Of a DNA stretch of 64,000 nucleotides, positions 17,325 through 27,293 are shown piece by piece. The notes below the pieces were generated by a model. That model worked only from the letters and a program-made list of their open reading frames with translations, searched no databases and was not told the DNA's origin. The stretch's first letter is position 1. Every line of letters begins with the position of its first letter. The position numbers were made by a program, and so were the translations under genes. The stretch is from SURF-21 sp964462595 (lineage in GTDB: Bacteria; Actinomycetota; Geothermincolia; Geothermincolales; RBG-13-55-18), in contig CAYWXM010000072.1 of NCBI GenBank assembly GCA_964462595.1, forward strand, positions 1 through 64,000. Direction: 5' to 3'.

Positions 17325-19037
17325 TTACGGGCCGACCCCGCCGAAAAGGGGGACGTGAGAGAAGCTCCCCACGTCGAAGAGCCCCTTGTCCGTGATCTTC
17401 AGCTCGGGGATCACCGGCAAGGCCATGAAGGAGAGGGTCATGAAGGGGTCGCTCAGCGGGCATCCAAGCTTCCGCGCCGCCTCCTGCAGCCCGTGCACAC
17501 GGTCCCTGACCTCGCGCAGGGGAAGTGTAGACATGAGTCCCGCCACGTCGAGCGGCAGGTCCGCCAGCACCTTTCCCCCGCTCACCACCGCCTGGCCGCC
17601 GCCCATCTTTTCCACCGCCCGGGCCGCCGCGAGGATGTCCTCGTCGCTTGCTCCCACCACCATGAGATTATGGGAATCGTGCGCCACCGTGGAGGCTATA
17701 GCCCCCTCCCGCAGCCCGAAACCATGGATAAAGCCTATACCCACGTTACCCGTGCCGAGATGCCTTTCGAATACGCAGATCTTCAGCAGGTCGCGCGTGA
17801 TGTCGCAGACCGCCTTGCCATCCGCGACCGCCGGCTTCTCGCTCAACCTGGTGGTGACGATCTGGTCGGGGATAACCCCTATGACCAGCATCTCGCCGCC
17901 GTCCGCCCTTGCCTCGATGCCTCCCGTTTTCTCCCAGGCTATCCTCATGGCCCCCGGCGCGGGAGGGCCGGGGCGGACCTCCATCCCCAGGGTGCCGCCC
18001 TCCGCTACTTTCCCGCCTCCCTTGTAAACCTGGAGCACCTTGAAGCCCTCGAGATCCTCCAACACCACCAGGTCCGCCAGCCAACCGGGCACGATGCCTC
18101 CCCTCTCCCGCAAACCGAAACGGCTTGCCGCGTTGAGGGTAACCATGCGAATGGCGGTTAAAGGGTCCAGGCCCAACCCCACCGCCTTGCGCAGGATATG
18201 ATCCATGTGGCCCTCATCCAGCAGGTCCTTGGGCTGACGGTCGTCATCGACGAAGATGCAACGCCCCACGTTCGCCGGACTTACAATGGGCAGAAGGGCT
18301 TCCAGGTTCCTGGCGGTGGAACCCTCCCTGATATAGATAAACATGCCTTTGGCCAGTTTCTCCGCCGCCTCGTCCGCGCTGACGCATTCATGGTCCGACT
18401 CCACACCGGCCGCTATGTAGGCATCGAGGTCGCGCCCGGTCAGCCCCGGAGCGTGGCCGTCTATGGGGAGGCCCTTGCAGGCAGCGATCTTCGCTATTAC
18501 TGCGGGGTCGGCATTGATCACGCCGGGGAAGTTCATGACCTCTCCCAGCCCGATGACGGTTTCCTCCTGCAGCAGGGGGGCGAGGTCTTTCGCTTCCAGG
18601 ACCGCTCCCGCCGTCTCCATCGGCGTGGCCGGAACGCAGGAAGGCAGCATCACGAAAACGTCCAGCGGCAGCCCCTCGCTCAAGCTCATCATGTAGTGGA
18701 TGCCCTCTATACCCAGGACATTGGCGATCTCGTGGTAGTCGGTGACCACGGCGGTCGTGCCGGACGGCACCACCGCACGCGCGTATTCGGGCAGGCTGAC
18801 CATGGAGGACTCGATATGCACGTGCCCATCGATGAAACCGGGGCAGAGATAGGCGCCGCCTATGTCTACCCTGTTCTTTGCCGGTCGGTCTCCGAAACCG
18901 GCTATCCTGCCATCGCTTATGGCAACCGAACCCTCTTCCACCACGCCCTCGAACACATCGATTATCAGCGCTCCGGTTATCAGCAGGTCGGCTTCCGCCT
19001 CCCCCCTCGCCACTGCCATAAAGTCCTTAAACGCCAT
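17325..19037 (-). CDS. ade: Adenine deaminase
   Basis: An amidohydrolase-superfamily enzyme that deaminates adenine to hypoxanthine in purine salvage. The first metal ligands are in CPGFIDGHVHIESSM (H-x-H). The characteristic Ade segments VVPSGTTAVVTDYHEIANV, LPIDGHAPGLTG and VESDHECVS follow. A C-terminal domain (MVVGASDEDILAAARAVEKMGGG) is specific to the Ade family. Length (570 aa) is normal. The ATG follows AAGGGAG. It starts 36 bp downstream of the zinc alcohol dehydrogenase gene, so the two may be co-transcribed although the functions look unrelated. Confidence 0.95.
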   Translation of the reverse strand: MAFKDFMAVARGEAEADLLITGALIIDVFEGVVEEGSVAISDGRIAGFGDRPAKNRVDIGGAYLCPGFIDGHVHIESSMVSLPEYARAVVPSGTTAVVTDYHEIANVLGIEGIHYMMSLSEGLPLDVFVMLPSCVPATPMETAGAVLEAKDLAPLLQEETVIGLGEVMNFPGVINADPAVIAKIAACKGLPIDGHAPGLTGRDLDAYIAAGVESDHECVSADEAAEKLAKGMFIYIREGSTARNLEALLPIVSPANVGRCIFVDDDRQPKDLLDEGHMDHILRKAVGLGLDPLTAIRMVTLNAASRFGLRERGGIVPGWLADLVVLEDLEGFKVLQVYKGGGKVAEGGTLGMEVRPGPPAPGAMRIAWEKTGGIEARADGGEMLVIGVIPDQIVTTRLSEKPAVADGKAVCDITRDLLKICVFERHLGTGNVGIGFIHGFGLREGAIASTVAHDSHNLMVVGASDEDILAAARAVEKMGGGQAVVSGGKVLADLPLDVAGLMSTLPLREVRDRVHGLQEAARKLGCPLSDPFMTLSFMALPVIPELKITDKGLFDVGSFSHVPLFGGVGP

Positions 19038-19072
19038 GTCCTTGCTCCCTTCGCACGTGGATGAACCGCCTC

Positions 19073-20086
19073 CTAGATAACCGGCTTTTCCAGGAGCTCG
19101 CCCGGCTGCCTGAGACCCTCGGCGGGATATGTCTTCATCTCCAGGATGACCTTCAAGGCTTCGTCCCTCATGGCATACTCGAAAGCCTGCAGCCCCATCT
19201 CCAGTGGGAATCTGCGATCGATCAGCTCCTGCACGTTGACCAGGCCCCTGAGCAAAGCACGGATAGCCGGCTCAAACGGTCCGCAGCGAGAGCCGATGAC
19301 ACTGACCTCGTCCACCACCAGCGAGGAGATATCCACGCTCAACGACTCCACGTAGGTGCTTTTCTGCACGATGGTGCCTGTGGCGTCCACCAGGGAACGG
19401 GCAAGATAGAAACCCTCCGGGCTGCCCGTGGATTCGATGACCAGGTCGAAACGCTCGCTGGTATCGAGATCCTTTTCCATCACCGTCGTTACCCCCAGGC
19501 GGTCGAGTATCTTGAGCTTGTGGGGGTATCGCCCGACCGCCAGGAGGGCGCACCCGCTCAGACGCAGCACCTGCGCCGCCATCAGGCCCAACTTGCCGTC
19601 GCCCAGCACCGCCACCCTGTGAGCCGGGTTGACGTGCACCTGTTCGCTGATGCGAAAGCAGGCGGCAAGGGGTTCCACGAAAACGGCTGAATACAATGGC
19701 AAGGTGTCCGGTATCACCCTGAGGTTGGCGACGGGAAGGGTCATGTATTCGGCAAAGGCTCCGTCACGCCCGCTGATGCCGATGGTGGTGCGGTCGCGGC
19801 AATGGTTCCCTTTCCCGCTCAAGCACAACGGGCAGACGCCGCAGGGGCAGTTGATCTCGCCCACTACCCTCTTGCCTAAAAGCTCCGGCTCGTCCGCCGC
19901 GGCCACCACTCCCACGAACTCGTGCCCCGGCACGCCCACGAAGTCCATGTAACCCCCTGCGATCTCCTTGTCTGTATTGCAGATTCCCGCAGCCATTATC
20001 TTTATCAGCGCCTCACCCGGCCCTGGCTCGGGCATCGGCAGATCTACCCGCAGCTTCAATTCGCCGTCGTAGTACAAACCGAGCAT
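19073..20086 (-). CDS. Zinc-dependent alcohol dehydrogenase (MDR family)
   Basis: A medium-chain dehydrogenase. The catalytic zinc Cys lies in GICNTDKEIAGGY and the GHE motif is in VPGHEFVGVV. The structural zinc cysteines are in NCPCGVCPLCLSGKGNHC, and a Rossmann motif (VAVLGDGKLGLMAAQVLRLSG) starts near residue 160. The length of 337 aa is normal. Polyol and threonine dehydrogenases belong to the same branch, and the substrate is not assignable. The ATG follows GAGGAGA at about 9 bases. It precedes the adenine deaminase gene on the same strand. Confidence 0.88.
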   Translation of the reverse strand: MLGLYYDGELKLRVDLPMPEPGPGEALIKIMAAGICNTDKEIAGGYMDFVGVPGHEFVGVVAAADEPELLGKRVVGEINCPCGVCPLCLSGKGNHCRDRTTIGISGRDGAFAEYMTLPVANLRVIPDTLPLYSAVFVEPLAACFRISEQVHVNPAHRVAVLGDGKLGLMAAQVLRLSGCALLAVGRYPHKLKILDRLGVTTVMEKDLDTSERFDLVIESTGSPEGFYLARSLVDATGTIVQKSTYVESLSVDISSLVVDEVSVIGSRCGPFEPAIRALLRGLVNVQELIDRRFPLEMGLQAFEYAMRDEALKVILEMKTYPAEGLRQPGELLEKPVI

Positions 20087-20357
20087 CGCCGATATCTCCT
20101 CTCCCTCGGCCCCTTACCGGGCTAAATCCCTGGGCTCCGCGGCACGTTCTCCAGCAATACGTGCGTATATACCGCCGAGTCCCCGTCTGGCCATAATCTC
20201 TCTATCAAGGTTTCGCGGGCCTTACTTTTCTTCACTATTCATAATATAACCCCTCAGCCGGCCAAGGGAACATGACGGCACTTCCCGCGTGGTTCAGATG
20301 TAATATACTGGCCTTAACGGCTTGCGGCGATATGCGATTCAGAAGGGGGTTTGAACG

Positions 20358-21290
20358 ATGATCATCGACAGTCACTGTCACCTGGTCGGGGATGGATGGG
20401 CGACGCGCAGCTTCTTCGTCGGCCTGGCGCGCGAAGCAACCGCCATGATGGGGAAGGCAAGCGGAGAATATCCCGATGCGGAGGCCTTGATCGATAACCT
20501 CATGCCCGTCCTTGCCGACAACACCGGGGAGAAGCTGATCGCCAGCATGGACGCGGCCGGCGTCGATAAGACATGTGTGTTCTCCACCGACTTCGGGCTG
20601 GCCACGGGGGATCCCGAGGTTTCCATGGAGGACCAGAACCGCATGATAGCGGAGGCGGCCCAGCGCTTTCCGGATCGGCTTATCCCCTTTTTCACCATCG
20701 ATCCCCGGCGCCCCGAAGGGCTCGACCTTTTCCGGCGCGGGGTGGAGAAATGGGGTATGAAGGGACTGAAATTCCACCCCACCGCCGGCTTTTTCCCTTA
20801 CGACGAGGTGGCATATCCCTTCTACGAGAAGTGCATGGATTACGGCATCCCGGTCCTCTTCCACACCGGGTCCATCGCTGCCCCCCTCAAGGCCCGCTAT
20901 GCCCGTCCCATCAACGTCGACGACGTGGCGGCAGACTTCCCCGAACTTCCCATCATCATGGCCCACATCTCTCATCAGCTCTGGGAGGAGGCCATGCTGG
21001 TGGCCAGCGTCAAGCCCAACGTGTACGTGGATATATGCAACTGGCAGTTCGTTTATACCAGCCATCCCCAGGATTTCTATCGCACCTTGCGCGCGGTGGT
21101 GGACGAGATCGGCCCCTGGCGCGTTTTCTGGGCGACAGACGGCCCCTACGCCAACATCCTCTGCCCCCTCGATACCTGGGTAAAGGCGGTGGCCGAGCCC
21201 GACCTGAGCAGCTGTCCCGATATCTCCTTCACCCCGGAAGAGCGGGAGATAATCATGGGTAAAGCCTTCGCGAAGATGATGGGACTTTAG
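20358..21290 (+). CDS. Amidohydrolase family protein (ACMSD-like TIM barrel)
   Basis: The N-terminal MIIDSHCHL gives the first H-x-H metal site of the amidohydrolase_2 group. GLKFHPTAGFFPYDE, IPVLFHTGS, PIIMAHISHQLWEEA and VFWATDGPYANI supply the later His and the catalytic Asp strand ends. Relatives are non-hydrolytic decarboxylases (ACMSD, resorcylate) or hydrolases, so the reaction is open. The length of 310 aa is normal. The ATG has AAGGGGG upstream. It is a single plus-strand gene flanked by divergent and convergent neighbours. Confidence 0.85.
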   Translation: MIIDSHCHLVGDGWATRSFFVGLAREATAMMGKASGEYPDAEALIDNLMPVLADNTGEKLIASMDAAGVDKTCVFSTDFGLATGDPEVSMEDQNRMIAEAAQRFPDRLIPFFTIDPRRPEGLDLFRRGVEKWGMKGLKFHPTAGFFPYDEVAYPFYEKCMDYGIPVLFHTGSIAAPLKARYARPINVDDVAADFPELPIIMAHISHQLWEEAMLVASVKPNVYVDICNWQFVYTSHPQDFYRTLRAVVDEIGPWRVFWATDGPYANILCPLDTWVKAVAEPDLSSCPDISFTPEEREIIMGKAFAKMMGL

Positions 21291-21389
21291 GTCCGTGCTC
21301 TCCGCACGCGTTATATGAGGGCAGGATATGGTGCTGTAAAGCGAACCGGGCCTGGCCTCTTAGCGTTGAGGGCCGGGCCCTGGATGCAC

Positions 21390-21403
21390 GCGTGTTGACA
21401 CGC
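21390..21403 (+). terminator. Candidate intrinsic terminator after the amidohydrolase
   Basis: A GCGTG-TTGA-CACGC stem-loop is followed by CCTTTTC on the plus strand, about 100 bp past the amidohydrolase stop, in the convergent space before the MMPL gene end. A second, longer but imperfect GC-rich hairpin (GGGCCTGGCCTC / GAGGGCCGGGCCC) precedes it at about 21346-21380. Confidence 0.5.
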
Positions 21404-21473
21404 CCTTTTCATCATCCCGCCGCGAGGAGATTCCATTTCCAGGCCCGACCCCGGAAACGGCTATCGTGCCTGG

Positions 21474-23999
21474 TTAAACTTGATTGTCCGCCTCGGCCAG
21501 TTTCAACTCCGCCGCCCCGCTTGGGACCTCTTCCTCCGACGTCTGGCGGCGGCGGGCGATAAGGGTGATGATGGAGGGAAGCACCAGCAGGCTGGCGAAC
21601 AGGGACACCGCGAGGGACAGGGCGGTTATGAGCCCGAAACGCCGGATGGGCTGCATCTTGGAATAAGCGATGACCAGGAAGGCGCCCGAAGTGCATATCG
21701 AGCTGGCGACCAGGGGTTTGCCCACCCTGGTGACGCAGATGCCCAGAGCCACGGCCACACTCACGCTTCCCGGCGAGTATTCCTCGAGGAAGCGGTGGGT
21801 GACGTGGATGCCGTAATCGATGCCCATGCCGATGATGAGGGATACGATAAGCACGGTCATCATGTCCAGCGTCCACCCCATGAGGGAGATGAAACCCAGT
21901 TCCACGGTTATCCCGGCCACGAGTACGGACAACGTGGCCAGCCCGTATTTAAAGGAACGGAATATCAGGATAAGGAAGAAACCCGACATGGCCAGGGCCA
22001 GAATCGAGGTCTTGATCTGGGTGGGGACGAGGTTGCCCAGCATATCGGCGGTAAGCGGCGTGATACCTCCCACCTGGTAGGCGATGCCCGCCGACCCGAA
22101 GATGTCTGCCGCCGCCTCGCTCAAGACACGGTCCTTTTCGACCATCTCGGAATTGCTGCTGGCGCCCTCGCTGAATATGGAGATCAGCGCGGCCTGGTGG
22201 TCATCGGATATGAGTTTTCCCTCCTGCGGGCCGAAGAGCGCACCGATGGCGGCAAGGTCTTCTTCCGCCTCGGCCCTGGTGGCGGGAAGCGTGGCCGCGA
22301 AATCCTCTCCGGGCACGGCTTTCCCCATCTCCACCCGATAATCGCTGATGAGCTCCCCGATACTCGAGCTGCCGTTATCGCTGAAATACTGGGTCTGCGC
22401 AATCCCCCCCTGGAAGGCATGCATGGCCGCCATGACCTCGGGCTCGAGCACATCCCCGGTCAGAAGGACTACGTCCTGCTGCTGTCCCCCGAATATATCC
22501 TCCTGCAGGTACTGGGCCTGCAACGAGGGTATATCCTGGGGCGCCAATGCCCTGAGGTCGGGCGTGGTCGTGAGCCGGAAGGTGCCCATGATGCAGATGA
22601 GTACGATGAAACCGTACACGATCACCACCGCTACCGGGCTACCCTGGGATATGCTCGCGATCCTGCCCAGGGCGCGGTCGATGCGCGAGTGGCCTTCATG
22701 AGAAAATATGGTTACTCCACGCGGAGTCCTGCTGGTGCCCTTGCGCAGCCGGCGGTCCTCGCGCAGTATCATCAAGGCGGGCAGGAAAGTGACGCTGAAT
22801 ATGAAGCAGAGCCCGATACCGGCGGCCGCCATGTACCCGAACTCCTGCAGCACGTCGAAATCGGAGAACCCGAAAGAGGCGAAGCCGAATATGGTGGTTA
22901 TGCAGGCGAGGAAGATGGCCACTCCCACGGTGATCACGGCCTTGTACGCCGCCTTGCGGGGCTCCTTGTCTATGCCGAACTCCTCGTAGAAACGTCCCAT
23001 CATGTACACCAGGTTGCCCATGCTTATCCCTAATACCAGAGGCCCGATGATCACTGAGACCACGGTGAAAGGCAGCCTGAACCAGCCCATGATCCCGTAT
23101 ATCCATATCGTGGTGAGGACGATGACCGCCAGTGGGAGCAGTACGTCGGTAAACCTCTGGAAGGTGAGGTAGAGCAGCAGCATGAGCATGGCCACGGCCA
23201 CCACGGCCATGACCCAGGTACTCGAGAGAACGTAGTCCTCGAGGTCCTTGTCGATGGAGGGATCGCCACCGATGTAAACGGTCGCCGGCACCTCGCCGCC
23301 CTCGAAATAGTCGCGGAAGAATCCCTCCGCGCGGGTAGCGAAGTCCTTGCGCTGCGGGGAATCCAGTTCGGGGTTCACCTTGACGAGGATCTTGGCGTAC
23401 CTGCCGTCCTCGGAGAGCAGCGCCGACCCCTGCTTCTCCACCGTCCATTTGTAACCTACCGGGTTCGCGAGGTACATGTCGACACCCTCCACGATGACCT
23501 GCTCGAAAGGCACTATCTCCCCGGGGTTGTTCGGGTTGGGCTGCACGGTCCCTTCGCCGTAATCTATAACCGTGGCGACATCGGGCAGCACCTGCTCGGC
23601 CTGCTCCATGGTCTTGGCCAGGCCCCTGTCCAGCGCGCTCTGCCGCGCCATCTGCACGACGTTAAGGCCGTAAGCGCTGAGGTAATGCTGTACGTAGACG
23701 TAATCGTTTTCGCCCGTGGCCTCCGCCATCGCGTCCTCGAGAAGAAGGAATTTCTTGATCATGGGATAGGAGAAAAGCTCGTCGCTCTCCACCATGGGGT
23801 ACTCGTTGGTGGTGCCGCCGAAGAGCTGGTCGACCTGCTCGAGGGTGCGGGAGGTCTCGTATCCGGTGGGGATGAGGTCCTTCTGCCCCGCCCTGATCTC
23901 TATGAACGACATGCCTATCGCAACCGGTATGGTGAGCAGGATACTGATGAGCACGATGGCCTTGGCGTGATCCCGGCAAAGGCGGGCGAAGAAAGACAT
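21474..23999 (-). CDS. MMPL/RND-family exporter (HAE3-like)
   Basis: An 841-aa membrane transporter with the duplicated RND layout. There is an N-terminal membrane helix (AIVLISILLTIPVAIGMSFI), a large extracytoplasmic loop, five or six helices around residues 260-400, another helix near 460, a second loop, and a final helix group from about 665. IGMGIDYGIHVTHRFLEEY is the conserved second-half TM4 signature, and PLVLGISMGNLVYMMGRFYEE is its first-half counterpart. Family members export lipids or hopanoids, or cooperate in envelope assembly. The cargo is unknown. It is divergent from the acyl-CoA ligase at 24182. The start has GGGGAGGG upstream. Confidence 0.9.
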   Translation of the reverse strand: MSFFARLCRDHAKAIVLISILLTIPVAIGMSFIEIRAGQKDLIPTGYETSRTLEQVDQLFGGTTNEYPMVESDELFSYPMIKKFLLLEDAMAEATGENDYVYVQHYLSAYGLNVVQMARQSALDRGLAKTMEQAEQVLPDVATVIDYGEGTVQPNPNNPGEIVPFEQVIVEGVDMYLANPVGYKWTVEKQGSALLSEDGRYAKILVKVNPELDSPQRKDFATRAEGFFRDYFEGGEVPATVYIGGDPSIDKDLEDYVLSSTWVMAVVAVAMLMLLLYLTFQRFTDVLLPLAVIVLTTIWIYGIMGWFRLPFTVVSVIIGPLVLGISMGNLVYMMGRFYEEFGIDKEPRKAAYKAVITVGVAIFLACITTIFGFASFGFSDFDVLQEFGYMAAAGIGLCFIFSVTFLPALMILREDRRLRKGTSRTPRGVTIFSHEGHSRIDRALGRIASISQGSPVAVVIVYGFIVLICIMGTFRLTTTPDLRALAPQDIPSLQAQYLQEDIFGGQQQDVVLLTGDVLEPEVMAAMHAFQGGIAQTQYFSDNGSSSIGELISDYRVEMGKAVPGEDFAATLPATRAEAEEDLAAIGALFGPQEGKLISDDHQAALISIFSEGASSNSEMVEKDRVLSEAAADIFGSAGIAYQVGGITPLTADMLGNLVPTQIKTSILALAMSGFFLILIFRSFKYGLATLSVLVAGITVELGFISLMGWTLDMMTVLIVSLIIGMGIDYGIHVTHRFLEEYSPGSVSVAVALGICVTRVGKPLVASSICTSGAFLVIAYSKMQPIRRFGLITALSLAVSLFASLLVLPSIITLIARRRQTSEEEVPSGAAELKLAEADNQV

Positions 24000-24181
24000 C
24001 TTAAATCCCTCCCCTGGACTTCATCTACATTCCGGCCTCATGCCCAATAAAACTTTCGTTCCCTGTAGGTTACTATCCTCCACGGTGCGAGGCAAATCTC
24101 CGCGGCCCACGATACGTCACCGGCATCTGTTAAAATATCATAGGACATGCGAGCCTTCGGGGAAAAGGCGGTGGACGGGAA

Positions 24182-25702
24182 TTGACCCTTCTCACGAGCA
24201 TCATAGATGACTTCACGCATATATATCCCGAGTACGAGACGCTCTTCTTCGAGGAACGGACTTACACCAATTTCGACACCCAGAGGCGGGCATGCAGGCT
24301 TGGAAACGCCCTGCTTTCGCTGGGCCTGCAGCCGGGGGAAGTGCTGATGGCCCACATGGAGAACTGCCCGGACGCGGTACACCTCTATTCAGCCTGCGCC
24401 AAGACGGGGATCATCTTCTGCCCCACAATGTTTCTGCTCAGCGCGGAGGAGCTTTCCTGGATCGCGGAGCACTCGCAGGCGAAATATATCGTCACCACCC
24501 CCAACTTGCTCGCAAAGGCGCGCCTCGCCTGTCCCGGCCTCTTCGAAAGCGGGCGCATCATCGTGGCCGCCGGCACGGAAGAGGCGGGGACTATCTGCCT
24601 CGAGGGGCTATGCGAGCAGCAGCCGGACGAGCTGGAGACGAATCCCGACCTGGGCGACGAAGACGTGGCGGCCCTGCTTTACACCGCTGGGACTACCGGC
24701 CGCCCCAAGGGCGTGCTCCTTACCCACGGCAACGTGGGGAGCAACGTGCGCAACGTCGCCACGTCCACGAGCATCACCCGGGACGAGGTGGCGTTATCGA
24801 CCCTGCCGCTCTCCCATTCCTACGGCCTGACCACCGCCATGCTGCCTGTGGTCACCGGTATCAGTTCCATCCTCACCCGTTGGTTCGACGCCACGGAGGT
24901 GTTCGAATACACCGAGCGCTTCCACGTCCAATCCATACCCGGCGTTCCAGCCATGTTCATCCAGCTCCTCAACCATCCCCGGGCCCCCCATTACAACGTG
25001 AAGAGCTGGAAGCGGCTGCAGAGCGGAGCCGCCCCGCTTACCGATGAGGTGCTGAAGGCCTTCCGCGAGAAATTCGGGGTCAACCTGTACGAGGGGTACG
25101 GCCTCACCGAGGCATCCCCCGTAGTAAGTTGCCAGAGCCCGAACCTTCCCTTCAAACCGGGTTCGGCCGGTCCGCCTATCCGGGGGGTGGAGCTGTCCAT
25201 AAGGGACGATTTCGAGCGCGAGCTTCCGCCGGGCAGTCCGGGTGAGATAACCGTGCGCGGCCCCTCCGTCATGAAGGGTTACTTCAAAGACCCGGAGGAA
25301 ACCGAGAGGGCGTTGCGTGCCGGCTGGCTGCACACCGGGGACATCGGTTACCTCGACGAGGACGGTTACCTGTATATAGTGGAGAGGAAAAAGGACCTCA
25401 TCATATCCGGCGGCTTCAACCTCTATCCCTCGGAAGTCGAGAGGGTGCTCGAGAGGCACCCCGCTGTGGTCGAGGCCGCCGCGGTAGGCGAGCCAGATCC
25501 CATCCGGGGCGAGGTCGTACACGCTTTCGTAGTGCTCAACGAGGGCATGGAAGTGCAGGATAAGGAGCTAATCGACTTCGCTCGCGCTTCACTCGTGTAC
25601 TATAAATGCCCCCACCATGTCACCTTCATGAGAGAACTGCCCCATACCTTTCTGGGCAAGCCCTCGCGCCGCGAGCTGCGCGACATTCTCGCCGAACGCT
25701 AG
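24182..25702 (+). CDS. Long-chain acyl-CoA ligase (FadD-like AMP-forming)
   Basis: An ANL-superfamily enzyme activating a carboxylic acid to its CoA thioester. The P-loop is LLYTAGTTGRPKGVLLTHGN. YEGYGLTEASPV (A5), LHTGDIGYLDEDGYLYIVER (A7/A8) and the C-terminal FLGKPSRRELR with the adenylating Lys are all present. It has 506 aa and begins with TTG. The upstream signal is weak (GACGGGA), so a different start is possible. Its stop codon overlaps the stop of the convergent ketopantoate reductase-like gene in the tetramer CTAG. It is not closely similar to the two ligases at 46-54 kb, which carry SGVTGNPKG instead. Confidence 0.93.
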   Translation: MTLLTSIIDDFTHIYPEYETLFFEERTYTNFDTQRRACRLGNALLSLGLQPGEVLMAHMENCPDAVHLYSACAKTGIIFCPTMFLLSAEELSWIAEHSQAKYIVTTPNLLAKARLACPGLFESGRIIVAAGTEEAGTICLEGLCEQQPDELETNPDLGDEDVAALLYTAGTTGRPKGVLLTHGNVGSNVRNVATSTSITRDEVALSTLPLSHSYGLTTAMLPVVTGISSILTRWFDATEVFEYTERFHVQSIPGVPAMFIQLLNHPRAPHYNVKSWKRLQSGAAPLTDEVLKAFREKFGVNLYEGYGLTEASPVVSCQSPNLPFKPGSAGPPIRGVELSIRDDFERELPPGSPGEITVRGPSVMKGYFKDPEETERALRAGWLHTGDIGYLDEDGYLYIVERKKDLIISGGFNLYPSEVERVLERHPAVVEAAAVGEPDPIRGEVVHAFVVLNEGMEVQDKELIDFARASLVYYKCPHHVTFMRELPHTFLGKPSRRELRDILAER

Positions 25703-26673
25703 AGCAGGGACATGCCCTTCTCCTCGTCGACACGGCGCCTCAGCTCCCTGACCGCGTTCTCTCCCGGCTCGTGCCGCCCCGACTCCAGCTCTTTGACCAG
25801 GGTAAGAATCGCGCTGTGCACAGGCACCGCGATGCCCGCTTCGCGCGCCCGCTTGACCACCAGCCCGCTCGTTCTATCTACCTCGGTCTTCCTGCCCGCC
25901 TCGATATCCCGCAGCATGGGTGGTTTTATATCCAGCCACACGGCATCCGCCCAGGGCGAAGGCGAAGCGAGGGTGTCCTTTATCCCGGATACTGCGGCTG
26001 CCTGCCTGCATTCCCGGGCCGCCTCGCTGCACAGGCTCTCGAACCCCTCGATCTCACGAGCCTCCCGCGGCGCCACTCCCGAAATGGCACAGAGACCGCT
26101 AACCGCTGCTACCGCCTCCAGCCTCTTCCACACCTCCGCCTCGAGGTCCACCGCCAGGATGGCCTTGCCGGGGTGGGCGGCCCCGAGCCGGTCCACGAGG
26201 TCCGCCAGCGCGGCCTTTCTTTCCGGGACCAGGGCTCCCAGGACGAGGGAATGGAAACCCTCCACCTCCACCTCTCCACCCGGTATCTCCAAGGCGGATG
26301 CCTGGGCCAGGGCGGCGAACGCCCGTTCCTCTCCCACCAGCCCCGCGAGCCCGGCGACGGCGTCACCTTCCTGCAGGGAGATATATATAGTGTCGCGGTG
26401 AACGAAAGGGCTGATCGGCCTCAGGGCGTTTCCGCTCTCTCCGGCAGGCACCGCCAGGACGATGGCATCGAAGGGATCCGGCACGCTTCCCGCCCTGCCT
26501 ACCTCCGGGAACCCTCTCCCGCCGATGCTCCCCCGCACGATTATCCCGTTTTCGCTTACTCCCGCCACCCTCTCTTCCCGTGAATCGAAGATCACCGTTT
26601 CCTCGCCGGCATCGCAAAGCAGCAGGGACACCAGGGTTCCCATCGCCCCCGCCCCGATCACCGCTATTCTCAT
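25699..26673 (-). CDS. 2-dehydropantoate 2-reductase-family protein
   Basis: The N-terminus is MRIAVIGAGAMGTLVSLLL, the NADP-binding motif of the KPR/PanE family, and the C-terminal domain has the expected helices with PVHSAILTLVKELESG. KPR reduces ketopantoate to pantoate in CoA synthesis, but paralogues act on other 2-keto acids, so panE is not assigned. I use the ATG at 26673 (325 aa) with AAGGAG upstream. The longer frame to 26829 adds an implausible basic stretch. Convergent with the acyl-CoA ligase. Confidence 0.87.
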   Translation of the reverse strand: MRIAVIGAGAMGTLVSLLLCDAGEETVIFDSREERVAGVSENGIIVRGSIGGRGFPEVGRAGSVPDPFDAIVLAVPAGESGNALRPISPFVHRDTIYISLQEGDAVAGLAGLVGEERAFAALAQASALEIPGGEVEVEGFHSLVLGALVPERKAALADLVDRLGAAHPGKAILAVDLEAEVWKRLEAVAAVSGLCAISGVAPREAREIEGFESLCSEAARECRQAAAVSGIKDTLASPSPWADAVWLDIKPPMLRDIEAGRKTEVDRTSGLVVKRAREAGIAVPVHSAILTLVKELESGRHEPGENAVRELRRRVDEEKGMSLL

Positions 26674-26919
26674 GCCATTTCTCCTTCTTGCCTTAAAACC
26701 CGTAACTAGCAGAACGCGCGCGCCTCGAACCGGGCTGAAAGCCAATAGAACGAGAGGCGCTTCTATGCTCGCGGCTTTCTTTTTGTTATGAACCGCACAA
26801 TTATATTCTTCCCCCCGGAGGTGGACCAATACACGAGTCTTAAAAACCGGCGTTTATGCCCTCCATAACCAGGGAAGATAATAAGAGTGGGTACGGCGAT
26901 TGAGAGGAAAGGGGGAACT

Positions 26920-27141
26920 ATGGCTGACAGCGTGTACAAGATCATCGAGTTGGTCGGCTCCAGCGATGTTTCGTGGGAGGAAGCGGCCAAGAAAGCCGTG
27001 GAAACGGCGTGCAAGAGCCTGAAGGACCTGCGCATCGCGGAGATAGCGGACATGGATCTGAAGGTGGAGGACGGTAAGGTCACGGCATACCGTGCCCGGG
27101 TAAAGATCTCCTTCAAATATCACGATGGGGATGAGGACTGA
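26920..27141 (+). CDS. Dodecin
   Basis: A 73-aa flavin-storage protein that assembles into a hollow dodecamer binding FMN or riboflavin. It matches the family almost end to end: VYKIIELVGSSDVSWEEAAK, then AVETACKSLKDLRIAEI with the flavin-contact region, and VTAYRARVKISFKY. The start is the ATG at 26920, which has AAAGGGGG a few bases upstream. The in-frame ATG at 26887 is spurious. A strong hairpin lies 100 bp downstream. Confidence 0.95.
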   Translation: MADSVYKIIELVGSSDVSWEEAAKKAVETACKSLKDLRIAEIADMDLKVEDGKVTAYRARVKISFKYHDGDED

Positions 27142-27184
27142 ACCCCGTCCGCTGCGTAGCGACGAAAGCTTGCGTCCCTGCTTC

Positions 27185-27212
27185 GCCGCAATAACCGGCT
27201 GTTTATTGCGGC
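27185..27212. repeat. Stem-loop downstream of dodecin
   Basis: GCCGCAATAA and TTATTGCGGC form a perfect 10-bp stem with an 8-base loop. There is no T-tract after it. It lies 40 bp past the dodecin stop and just before a stronger hairpin, so it may act in RNA stability or tandem termination. Confidence 0.55.
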
Positions 27213-27241
27213 CCGGTAAGGCAAGCGCATTCTCCGAGAAG

Positions 27242-27270
27242 AAAGAGGGCGATAGCGTATCGCCCTCTTT
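27242..27270. terminator. Strong bidirectional terminator
   Basis: AAAGAGGGCGATA and TATCGCCCTCTTT form a perfect 13-bp stem with a 3-base loop. The stem ends in AAA on one side and TTT on the other, so it can terminate both the plus-strand dodecin transcript and the convergent L,D-transpeptidase transcript, whose stop is at 27294. Confidence 0.88.
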
Positions 27271-27293
27271 CCTGTAGTTAATCCGCAATGCGG

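Noticed and set aside
25699..25702. CTAG tetramer shared by the stops of two convergent genes.
   Set aside because: Real overlap, but a common consequence of compact convergent genes and not a regulatory signal.
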